A program made the translations under genes and the position numbers. The notes under the pieces were generated by a model. That model searched no databases and was not told where the DNA came from. It saw only the letters and a program-made list of their open reading frames with translations. DNA of 64,000 nt from Druceiella hillmani (lineage: Eukaryota; Arthropoda; Insecta; Lepidoptera; Hepialidae): NCBI GenBank assembly GCA_039881145.1, contig JAYKKI010000007.1, forward strand, positions 41,311,001-41,375,000, written 5' to 3'. Positions 36,867 to 50,100 of this stretch are shown piece after piece (position 1 is the first letter of the stretch; every line of letters begins with the position of its first letter).

Positions 36867-39800
36867 CTGTGAATGATTAAACAGTAAAAATTTAAATTTT
36901 ATGACTAATATTTAAGAATTTTGTAAATTATAATTTTTACATGTATTCAGAATCAGTTTGAAAACCTGGTCTATAGCAGTATTCTTTTGATTGTTATATC
37001 TGAGAAATCAATTATGCACTGGCACTAGCACTTTTATTAGATAACTGGGTGGGATTCCCCTGTAAAATTGAGCTATGCCAGGTATTTAGCTAGTTTTTAT
37101 TATAATAGGATAACTTAAACATAAAATATTCTAAAAATAAATCACCTAAAAATAAAATATAACTTAAACAAGAGCTGTGTAAGAAACTGTTACAACTTCT
37201 AATTTTTACATCTATATTTTTGATGAGATGGTCTCAACTCTATAGCTGATGTAATTATTACGCAGTGTAATTATGGTAATTTTTAAATTTTTTTTTATTT
37301 CTTACAATATATTGTTATAATGTAAGTTGATTTTTTTAAATTTTATTGAGTGTTAAAATGAAAAAGTATGATGTGTATTAAATGTTACAATTATAATAAT
37401 TACAAAACAAATATTAATATAAGTTGGAATGGGTTAAGAATGTTCGTAATTTTTTCTGTTTGATTAACACTAGGTATAACATATAGATGTTTTATTGTTT
37501 TCAAATTTATAAAATATTAATTGAGATATACTTGTACAGTTTGTAAAATCTAACTTTTTAAAATTTTTAACTGCGAAGTTGAAGAAGTGAAATATTACAG
37601 GTAATTGGATTTTGAATTTTCAAATAAAATTATATCTGTTAAGTGGTAAAAAAATTCCATGAGGTATAACATATAGACTTAATATACTACGAATAGACAG
37701 AATGTGCGAGTGAGAATGTATTCTTTATGACATTACTGTGAATGGAAAAGAGAACAATACCTGCACAAATAAAACTATTTTGACAGATAAAGTTTCCGAT
37801 AGTCTCTTACTTCGATAACGTCCCGCCGTATTTTAGTATTTTCGGATATTTTTCAAATAATATTTCCAGAATATTATTTTAGAATAAACAATGATTGGAT
37901 TGTGAAGTGATGTGTGTGAATAATCCAAATAAAGGGTCATTTAACAGGTAAATGTGGTACTTACTTTTTTATCACTTATTTTACACAAAATTATTGTTTA
38001 ACTAGACTTTGTCAGGTATATATATATATTTATGTTTTCTTATGTTCTTAAATTTTGTGAATACAATAACAAGATATTATATTCGTGAAAAATACATTAG
38101 GGTAGACATTATACAGATTGACACATAGGGATTGGCATTATTTTATCGACAAGTCATATCGATATTTTTCTATTGTGAAATAAATGTAGATTGTGATAGA
38201 AATTTTTAGTAGATGAAATGAAAGGAAAAAAATGATTAATATAATTTACAATGTAAGCACTTAGTGATGGAAACCGAAAAAAAGCCTTGTTTCAAATAAC
38301 GCACAGATTAGAAGCATATTTTCAGATTTAAAGCAATTGAATGTATCTAAATCATTCAGTATTTAAACTAAGAGCTGGCCTTACATAATGTTGGTATATA
38401 AAAAAATCATAAACAAGCTGGCGATTAGTGGAAGTGAAATTTGAATTTGATCCTTTTAATGGCTTCCATACTATTATTCGAAATGTGTTTTTCAGGTTTC
38501 CAATGAATTCTGTACGATGAGATATATGGACAAGAAATCTTAATAGTACAACTGGACTGCCCATAAAAATGATATGGTATGTACTAAACATTTTGAAAGA
38601 AAATGTTTTGTACAAAGAGTACATTTTGAAAAACGACTCGATGCCTACAGAGTTTGTAACGATGTATTTGTGTCAACATCCTTATTTATATTTTATCATC
38701 TATAATTAAGACTCTTATAAACGTTAAGTATTTTTCCACACATTTCTTAGTAAGCATGCATTTATTGAATGCCATGTACGGTTAACGTGACAACTCTAGA
38801 GAAAATTCATGTCATGTATATATTTTTAGTTAAAACAGAAAAAGTTTCCTTTTTATTTATTAATTTTATATTTTAATTATATAATAATGAAGTATTTATA
38901 ATGAAATTGGTAGCTAGTTATCTTAGCCTATCTCCACATTAACATAACTTTTGGTTCTAGGTAAGTTAATGCCAAAAAAACCAGTGTCATCTTATATACA
39001 CTGCAGGTCAAAAGTTTGAGACCACTTGTAAAATAGTTATATTGTCTCTAAATACACTAAAATCATAATAAATACAAATCTGCACATTTGCATATTCTAT
39101 TATCACTAAGAAATGTCCAAACTGTCTATATTTTGTATATTTCTTGAGTGAAGGTGCAATAAACATGTTTTGTTTCAAAACATCAAAGAACTCTAAGTGA
39201 CAGTCAAGTGGGTAGAGTCTTTGTCATATTTTATGACTTTTTATTACTAATTATTTTGCTTCCATTTTGGATCAACCAAAATATATGATTGTTTTAGCGT
39301 CCCAAAACAGATTTTTCTTTTAGATTTCTTGTTTTTTTTACGAAGTTATTCATAAACAGTTCTACTTAATCTGCACTTGTGGTTCCTACAGTCAAGATGT
39401 CTTCAAAATGGAAAAAGAATGCGAAATTAGCACTGAAATGTGATCTGTTATCGTCATTTTATATAACAAAGGGAGGTCCGAATGTGCAATTGCCGCACAA
39501 TTTCAATGTCCAATACTTGTGTTCATCTCACAATTATTCGACACAAGGAAACTGGCAGTGATCAAGATTGTCCACAATCAGAATGACCGAGAGTGACCAC
39601 TTCTAGTGAGGACAATTTCATCATCGTTATTTAATTTCATCCATGTCACTTATTAAAACTTGTGAGAAATATGTTCGGTGACAAAAAAGCTTTAATGGAT
39701 GAAAATGGTAGAAATATTTAATTTATCTTTATTATGCAATTACACAATATTCAAATGAAGGAAGGTCTTACATTGGGGAACAAAATTACATTTAAGCATA

Positions 39801-41124
39801 TTAATTATTTCAAACAAAAAATGAAAATGATGCTTGCAGCGCAATTACATGTAAGCTCTGTTGCGACAGCCATTCAATAGTGCCATGATCTTTTGAACTG
39901 TACCACTGTACTATTTATTACCCTCGTTAATGACATATTTAATAATTTAATACCAGGAACTGTTTTTTTCTGGGTTTAAAAAACCTTTGTATTCTACTAA
40001 CAAACAAGATATATTCAACAAAAGCGATCAAGTATACAAATATTTTAGAAATTTAAAATTTGTGGTTGGTACTGTTATTATAAACTCTATTAGACTTTTA
40101 GGTTTAGTAGGGTTCTTAATAAACACAATGAGTCTAAAATATTTATACATAAACTACATTCATAAAGGCCACTTGACATTTTTACGTTTTTATAAACTAT
40201 CACAAGGCCATTTGGAAACATTTTTTAGTGCCGTAGGTTTTAATACTAACCCAACGAACAGGCAATTTATATCTGCATACAAAAAGTTACTTTGTCAGGC
40301 AGAGTTAAAATTGAGTGAAAGTGGAAACTACTTGTAAATTTCAAAAATTACTATTCTTTCCAATATTATATAATACAATTTTAAAGGAAATTCCATTGAG
40401 CGATAATTTTCTAAATGACAATCCAGGTGATATTGAAGACGTGTTCGTGTGAATACCGAGGTATTATTACGCAGATCACCTCTGAAGTCTTATCACTATT
40501 TATTAAATCGGTTGTCAAATATATAGGTAGGTGGTTTTGTGGTTAAAAAATAAAAAAATATATACATTGTGAAGTTTGTATAGATAGATTCCTTGGTATA
40601 ATCACAAACTAATGAGTCATTTATAAGTCGTAAAGATTTCGCAAGAGCTTTAGGCTTTTAGGTGAGAGCTTTTTGGCTTATCCAACAAAAGATGTATTTG
40701 GTATACGCTGAAAATATGAACAATATTTTATGGAACATTTAAAAAGTAGTTTTAACTTTGATGAAACGACTTTTAATAAAACCGTTTTAGAAATTATACA
40801 ATTTATTTACATTAACAGTTTTTGAAGTAAAACTTCTTTACGCGCGCTTGACTTGGGGAGTAAGCTGGCGAATGCGTGACGAGAGAGTTACGAAAAGTGT
40901 GATCGTGCAAGGCGAACGGAAGTTGAGAGGGAGATGAAGACTAGTGAAGACAGAAAGAGAGAGAGGTGCGAGCACACATTTTCTTTCTCTCTTCCTCTCA
41001 TAGCCAGTTATGTTTCGTATATCTAAGATACAGTGCAAGCCTATTGTCTGTATCACACTATAGGAGCAAGAGAGAGCAGTGCGCGTGCACATTTTCTTTC
41101 TCTCTTCCTCTCATAGCCAGTGCA

Positions 41125-41179
<55 letters not shown>

Positions 41180-44100
41180 ATAAAATTGTAAATTCATTTT
41201 AAAGTTCATATTTAGTGAATTTGAAGTTTTACTTCAGTCGTGTGGTCTAAAGCACACTCGTTTTATAATGTAATTAATCATTAATATGGGCAGGACCTTC
41301 TTAATAGCCACATGTATCTATTAATAAAATATATAATTGAAAAATATGACACAAATATATGTAACAACTTTAAAAAAATTTATCAAAATAAACTTTGAGA
41401 AACCATTTGAATAAATCATTTTATTTAAAGATCAATGATTTTATAATAACTTAAAAAATGATTATTTAGAGTTGTAGAAATACATTTTTAAGTTTTGGTG
41501 CCACAATATCATTATATGAGGAACTGTGATGAAAATTCCTTTTTTCATGTTGAATTGTTTAATTTTTTCTCGTAGTTGAACTGTGTAACTGAAATCATTA
41601 CAATGTGCAGTCTGAGTAGTGTCATTGTATGAGGAACTCGTGTTGGTTATTTTTTCAATTTAATTATATAATTATAATTTAGTTATAGTTAATACTTAAT
41701 GGTTAAAATAATATGTTATTTGTTTAACCGTTAGAGTGCCGACGAGCACCATCACGTTCGTGCGCATACTAACTAAATTTGCCACGAGCGCGACGGCGCT
41801 TGCGAAACCAGTTGCTGTTTAATGCACGGTAGAGGAGGTCGCTCGCACGCATCGCTAATTTTTTATCTTTCTACGTGTTACATAAAGTTCAAATTATAAT
41901 TTTATTAGTAATTACAATATAAAAAGGATCCAGGAAAAGAACATTTTTAACCCATAATGTCGGAATACGAAAATAAATCGAGGGAAAATGTCGTTTTTCA
42001 AGTTGTGAAAAAATTGACAGTGGGAGTGATATTGTGGTGCGCTCACAATTTGGTGTAATGCAAATTTTGAGTGATAGTGATAATAGTGACGATAACAATT
42101 ATTTTGCTGATACGGAGGATGTACCAGACTGTGAAAATACAATGTGAACTTGATTTCAGTTTTTGTTATAATTTTTGTTCACAATATATATTTCCATAAT
42201 TTTCTTTGTATTTATTATCCTGGTACAAGTTTTTACTAGGATAACACCGAAAAAATTATTAAAATTGGATAATTTTTGGAAGAGATGCAGTTTTTTTTCG
42301 AGACAAGGGTAAATGACATCAAAAACAAAAGATATCTTTGGCATTTTTAAGTAATTTTAAAATGTCTGAACATATTTTTCTACTTTTTTACATTCACATT
42401 GTATATATTTTCTACATAGAACTTATTTTTTCTGATATAACTTTTGTTTTTATTAGCCTAGAGTTAAGTGCTTTTGTAGTATTTCTGGCTGTGAGATTCA
42501 ATTTTTTATATGAACACGCATGGTTTAACATTTTTTCACAATAGAAATAATGCACCCAAAACGTTTAAAGTTAAACAAACATTTAAGGTTAAAAAATATG
42601 AGTGGGAATGTCTCACATGAGGTATTGCATAATCATTTTTGAGAGGGGAGTTACTTTTATGGAATTTAATCATTCCTAAAAATATGTTAAATTGGGGGAG
42701 AGTTCATAATTATAGGCTCTGGGAAATAAATTGTTAACAAAATTTGACCAAATACGTGCCCTTTTATTTTTATATTATCGATATAACATAGTTAGTGAAA
42801 AGCCCGTCACTAAAACTCATACATATATACAATTATGCACACAAGGGCAATTCAGTTTCGGTGATGCGTGACATGTCAAGTATGTTTGTCTATTTGTAGT
42901 ATATTAAGTCTATGATATAACAACTATGGGACCCTATTCCATATCTGTTCCTTTTTTTTTCAATTTAGAACATACAAAAAAATACTTTTAAATGAAATAA
43001 GAATTATTGTAAAGAAAGAATGTATAGTATAGAAAATAATTAAAAATAAGTTTCAGTGACTTTTATCCCATGTAGAAAAGAATTTTTACATGAGATAACA
43101 GTAATTTTCAGAAACCTTTTCAATCAGAATTTTAGGCTTATAGTACTAGACTAGACTTCAATATAAGAATAATCTGGAAAATTTTATGATGTTGATATCA
43201 TAGACTATTTGTTATAAACCATATTGAAATTTTGTAACATCTATGTGTTGGAAAAAATAAGATAATATATCAAATATTTAGAAAAAACATTACCGGTAAA
43301 TTAGGGTACATCTCTATTACATTATTGTACAAAGCCGGTACACGAATGCAGGATGCCAATGCCTGCAGTGCTGTACAGCGAACATATAGCTCGGAATCAT
43401 TCAATGCAATTGTCACTGCTATGGCCGATAGATTTTTTCTTAATAAAATTTTCTGGAAGCTCGGGTATTCTGAAAAAACAAATAATTTTATTTATGCAGT
43501 AAAATTTATTACCGAAGAATAAACAAATTCAAAATTTGGTCACTGCCATCTCTCTAAAAATAATAATCTTAACTCCTAGTATAATTATAGGCATAACACG
43601 CAAATAATTAAACAATTGAAATATTTTATAAAGAGGAAAGTTTTCTATGCTCATTTTTTAGGTTTTGGCACACTTATATCAAATGGTTATATAATATCTC
43701 TTCAGAACATATGGGTAATGAGCAACAATGGTGTAAACAAACGGCGTTGAAATCTGCTACGTGCGTTTGTAAGGCTAGCTTTTATTAGACCATCATAACT
43801 ACATTGAAATAATGTATGAAGAAATTTTAAACCATATGAAAATCTACAAAGGTCAATAGTCTTTACTACTAATCATAACAGATTTTATCATGGGCCTAGC
43901 TCTTGCTATGTTATGGGCAGCGGTTCAAAGGTTGAAAAATGTACAAAAATTAACTAGTTTTTCCCCGAACTTCATGTAGAAAAAGGTGAAATTCTAAACA
44001 CCTATCGCAGTCAATTAGAAATTACACAAACATGGAAGTATATGCACGGCTGCAGCAAACGATAGTTGCTCTAAGTAGGTACTTTTAAATAAAATGTATA

Positions 44101-47100
44101 ATTAATGTCCAAAAAATATTTATTTATGTTAAAAAATAACAAAGTAGTTTACTTACAATATATGTTTGCGAAGCTATGGAATTTATTATATTATATATTG
44201 AATATATAAAATAATATAATATATTATATTCTATATTGCACAATAACAAAGAAACAAATATCAAAAGATTAGAGGAGAATATGAAAGGATTATGCCTTAG
44301 AGCATTTACTTTGGTAATTAAATATTTTAATTTACTTAATAAATGCTTTAAAATAAAATAATTAGCTAAGAGGTAAAAAACTAAATTAAAAACTTTAAAG
44401 TATTCAATTTAACCTTTTACGTCTTATGGCAAACATATTCATGATTTGATCAGCATCCAATTGGGTCGCTATATCACGATATACACTCATTAGCGCAAGC
44501 CCAGTGAGTCGTTCATCTTCCATGCTGTTTCACAAATAGCTTTTCAACCTCTTTAGAGTTGAAAAATATCTTTGTGGTTGCTGTGGACACTGGGAGTGTG
44601 GCCAACACAATGAGAAGCTTTCTTATTGTAGGAAAGAATTGATTCTCGCACCGGTCAAGAATTTCTAGTGCGGTGGAAGATTTTTCCGCGATTGACGCCC
44701 AATTATTCAGTCATATTTCATATTCACTTCGAAAATGATGGGTTTCAGTTTCTCCCAAAAATAATACCGCTGTTTTTTTAAGGTTTTCCTTTGTTTTGTT
44801 CTATTCAGTCATTATTGGCCTTGTCAGGCAGAAGATTTTGAATCCTTTCGATTGGGTCTTCATGTAGTTTAAAGCGTGCATCAAGTTTTGTAATTACGTA
44901 GTCAATGAAAGGGACTTTTCGACGATAATATATTTTGGCACTTTCGCCCGGAACATTGCTGCGCTGAATTTGCATTGTAGTCGTTCTTGGAACAGTTATT
45001 TCGCTTGAACTCATTTGCTTTGCTTGCTTGAAAAGGATCACAAACTCATTTTGGTTCCGAATATTTTGTAAAGTAGTTTTTATTGTTTTTATCTAACTGC
45101 AAATGTTGGTCAAATCGACATCTTCTACATTGCTTCGTTTAGATTTACTGTATATGAAAATACTTTTCTAGTATGCAATGAAATGCTTCATTTGTGTAAA
45201 TCTTTCAACAGCCACATATTTTTCCATCCATTAGAGATTGTCGAAACAAATTTACTATACTTTTTTTGTTTCCAATATCGTATCATAGGTATCTCATTTG
45301 AATGTGCTAGAACCAAATACAGAATGTAAACTACACAGTGTAAGAATCACGCTCTTGTGTATTGCTCCGCGATTATTGTTCTCACATCTCGTAATTGGCC
45401 ATTCATCACTGCAGCACTATCAAAGCCTTGCTCAATCAATTTATCCATATCCAAATTATAGGATAAAAGATGCGTTATAACTGCTAACGCTTGAGCTGAA
45501 ATATCTTCTAAGTACATAAATTCTAGGAAATCCTCGCGAATAAACGATTTTCCAGATGAACAGTCAACATATCGTAAACATAACACTAATTGTTCAAGTC
45601 GTGGTATGTTTTGAGTTTCATCAAGTAATACGGTAAGAACCCTGCTTCTCTGACCCTTTTAAGTACTTGCACTTGAATACCGTTAACACATAGTGCTATC
45701 ACTTCATTCTGAATTACTGACGAGCTATACATGGCTCTACTGTGATTGTTTAGTGTTAGTAAATGATACTTGACTGCTTCATCACCAGATTGTGCATAAA
45801 AACAAAGAAGTGCTCGGAAATTACCATCATTATGGATGGGTTCGTTCATTTCAATTTCTCCAGTTCGTTCATATCATCACAGCCTCCTCTTAAAGCCATT
45901 TCCCACCACCCACAAAGAAGACTTATTATATAGCTTTTAACCTTTTCTGTTCTCTTCAACCATGTTCTTATTTTTTATATTAATACATGGTTGCGGAAGG
46001 AAAAGTCCTTCTGCAACCATTATTTGCTGCCTGCTCAATAGCAAATTTATGATATTTCGTATCTGTATGATGATCAAAACTCTCTAAAGCTTTCTTCCAA
46101 TTAGTAAATGGCTTACTGACAAAGCCTGCAAGTTCTTAATTACCACGACCACCTTGCATTTTTCTAAGTAAAACACATACTTCGCAATGTGCTCCCTGCA
46201 TGACGTTTAAATATACAAGCCATGAATACTTGGTAGTCCAGTGACGTTGAAAAGAAAGATTATTTTTACCAGTGACTGCAAACTTAAATGTATCTGGTGG
46301 GATCCTTTAATTCTCTTAGCTTTTCCTCATCACTGTTTGGAAGGTGACACACATAGTTCCCAATTTCCATGGACGAGTCCGGAACAAAAGCTATCTTGCT
46401 GTAAAAGAAAGAAAATAACTGAACATACAGACACACATTCATTTTCAATAAAGTTGGTGGTTCTCGAGTTATAAACGTACAAATGGACAGACAGATGTTG
46501 CATTTTATAATATGTAAGGATTTACAGAAAACAATGATCAAAAGCTATCAGCTGAAAATAAAAGAATAATATAGAAAATAAGACAAAATATAAAGGGGAA
46601 GGGGGGGTGTTCATACAAAAACATTGAAAAAAAATTTTTTCATGATATGTTACGGAACCTTTAGCGCGCGAGTCCGACTCGCACATGACCGGCATATTTT
46701 ATACAATTCTTTGTTGAAACACTTATTTTAGTTATCAAGAAGTTAGAAAACTATGATGTTTAATCCTTTGATCGACAATAGCACTAGATAATGGGTAACT
46801 TAAAAAACCAACGCTCAATGCTGTCCCCCACATGAATATATATACATAGTCAAAGTCACAAATCTTCGAAATAAAATCTTTTACTTACGATCATTCGTCA
46901 CAACTAATCTGTCACTCACTTGTTTCAATCGAAGCAAAAGCTTAAACTTTCAAACTAATACATAATCAAAATAAGACCACAAGCCGCAAGTGAGGCGATA
47001 TGTATTGACACAGATTTTTTCCCAACCCGATATCTAGTGGTGTTGTTGATTGAACACTTCACGTATAAAGATAAATTCTATACTAAAGAATGAATAACTA

Positions 47101-50100
47101 TAGATTTCTGTTTATCATTTTCAAGTAATCTTTAAACAGTAGTAAAACTTACGTTCCTTCACTTCATTTGTGGATGGGCCTGCGCCCGCTTCATTTACTT
47201 CTTCTTCATGATCAGATTTGTGGCATTGGAGCACAAATTCCTTTTTTGGATAAAAATCCAAAAGGGATTTTTGGTTTGATGTCTGTTTCATATCAGTTAC
47301 TTTTATTCAAGAATAGTGACTCCCATAAGCTTGACAACCCAAAATACAATGGCAGGTATGTGCGGGAGAAAGGTGAGAAGGGGAACACACATATTCGTCT
47401 CAATAAATCGATGTGGTGCTCTGACAACCGAATTGCACTTGCATATATATAGTTATATATTTTAGGACACGGATATCCCATGATACAAAATTTAGTATTC
47501 CGCTAGTGTCCGGGTGTCCGGATGTATATCGAAAGTTACTCAGAAGAGGTTGTTTGCCCATGGATGTAATAGGTTAGGACAGGCCAGGTCTTTTTGTTAT
47601 CTATAATCTAGTCTCATGTCATAGGCCATGTCTCCACATGTATGAACACTTGCATTCGTACATGCGTGAAAAGTCTTACACAAGTACATGCGTGAAAAGT
47701 CTTACACAACTTACAGTACTGTTTATATTAAAATGTGAATTCCTGAAATATATCTGGAAACAACTGTCACAAGAAAAACTATCACAACCTTGTAATACAA
47801 GTTCTTACAGAACCATTGACACATGTATCCTAGTTAGCATGTGATTTGTTGTAACATATTTTGAGACATAGATGTGAACATATAACAGCAATGACAATTT
47901 TATTAATGTGTTACACAATGTGTTAGGAAGGTAGCTTGATATTGTTGTTTTCATACTCTAGTTCAATTCTTTTTTATTAATTTTGCCACTGGCTCCTGAA
48001 ATTACCATATTTTCAATTTACTTCATCCACGATCATTGTAAACTTCTGTCCATTATTAAAAAAGCATTCGTTTTGATTGTATCTTTTTATTAACTTAATT
48101 ATTCATTAGGCTACAATTGTGCTTTTAGTTTGTTCACGATATCAACACAAAAAAAACAATGGAATTATGTGTTTAAAAAATAAAAACTAACAGCTGCGAG
48201 TGAGAAATAGTATCTGATATAAATACTATGAACTGCGTTTCCTGTCTCAAGCCAATATGAATGTGTTTAGACTCGCAACAGTTACACTTGTAAGAAATCG
48301 TTGCGAGCATGTTAGAACTCTTGCAAGACTACTTAGGGTACTGTTTACACTAGTAAATTATGGTCGGATAATCTGTCAGCCTTTATTAAGTTTTTGAACT
48401 GTAGACTAATGTATACAGATAATGCTGTGTTATTAAGACTGGATGAATTTATATTTACAACGTATCACAAATGCATCAAATATGGTAGAGAAAGATCTAT
48501 GTATGAATGCTGATAAATGCTAAGTGTTTTAATAAGGATAGGCCATATGGTAGAGAAAGATCTATGTATGATTGCTGATAAATGCGAAGTGTTTTAATAA
48601 GGATAGGCCATATGGTAGAGAAAGATCTATGTATGAATGCTGATAAATGCTAAGTGTTTTAATAATGATAGGCCATATGGTAGAGAAAGATCTATGTATG
48701 AATGCTAATAAATGCTAAGTGTTTTAATAATGATAGGCCATATTATTTTAAGATGAGCCTTTTTACTTAACAAATTTATTGTTGAATTTCTATTTGGAAT
48801 TATTGTTGAATTTCTATCTCTGTCTACTTGGAAATAGTGAGAAAATAAAATATAGGTGACATGGAAAAACAAGAATGAATTAGATGCACAAATGTATAAA
48901 ATTTAACATCGAGAAGAGACCAAAGAATAGAAAACAAATAAAGGAGGTGTGTTGGAATAGAGAAGCATGGTATTTCTTTATTGCTGCTTTCTCTATTTAG
49001 GCAGGAGATACTGTGAATGTCTAAATAGAACATTATATACATTAAATTTTTAAAAATATACAAATTTTTGTAGAAAATTTTACACCAAATGGTAAATATT
49101 TAAAACATACTGTCTTTTTGTAATGGTTCTGCTTTTGTGTTAAACTGTAGTCTTTTCCTGTTACTACCCTGTTATTACACAATAGCCGATTTCAATGTTC
49201 ATTAAGTTTCTATAGTAACATACTGTGGTTATAAGTGTGTATTGTGGTTCTTGAATTTATAAGTAACATAAAAAAACAGAATTATTTTCATTAAATATAT
49301 GAAAAGAGAGTTTTCTTTTCACATCTCACAATGCGTCTGTACTCCATATCATATGATAGAGGGATACATGCATTATGTCCTAAGTTCGTTTGTAAGTTGG
49401 CTGAACGAATTTGCTTGGTATGTGGAATAATGCCTGATAGGAGCACAATGAAGCAAAGTTTCTTTCGTCGTCCACACTGTCGTGTATTCATGACTGCTTA
49501 TGGTCTCTATTATTATAGATGTGTGACAGGCAGTAAAATTAACAGTAGGTAAACAATTTTCTGTAATTTTACCTGTTCGGTATATCTTTATCAGTTTATT
49601 TTTTGGTGAAAATAAACTGATAAAGATAAACCGAATAGGTAAATTTGCAAAATCTACCTAAAAAAAGTATCCGGTGATTTGTGAACTTGCTCTCATACAA
49701 TTATTCTACCATACGCTTACACAACATGTTGTAATCTTTTATTGCACCTTTTTGTGTAATAGTATAATTACAAGGAAACATAATGTGATGCATACAAGTA
49801 AAAAATTAAAAAAAACAAATGTGACTTAAACTCGTGCATCTGTAATGTTAATGCATGATGTAATATTAATAAATCTACTTGTCAAATAAATATGTTCCTT
49901 TTTATGTCCTATCTTATTACCTAAAGCAAATAACATTTGTTTACATTAGATGCCTTAGTATTTAATGTTTCACTTTAATACTAAATAATTTAGTGTATAC
50001 AGAAAAGTAAACTTATATAAGTCTATCATTATTGAATGGTTAATGGATGAAGGGTTATACAGTGAGATGGCACTCACCAATAATGTGGAATAGATTATAC

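Noticed and set aside
43325..43522. Plus-strand frame of 65 residues
   Set aside because: It is the shadow of BRAT1 exon 4 on the opposite strand.
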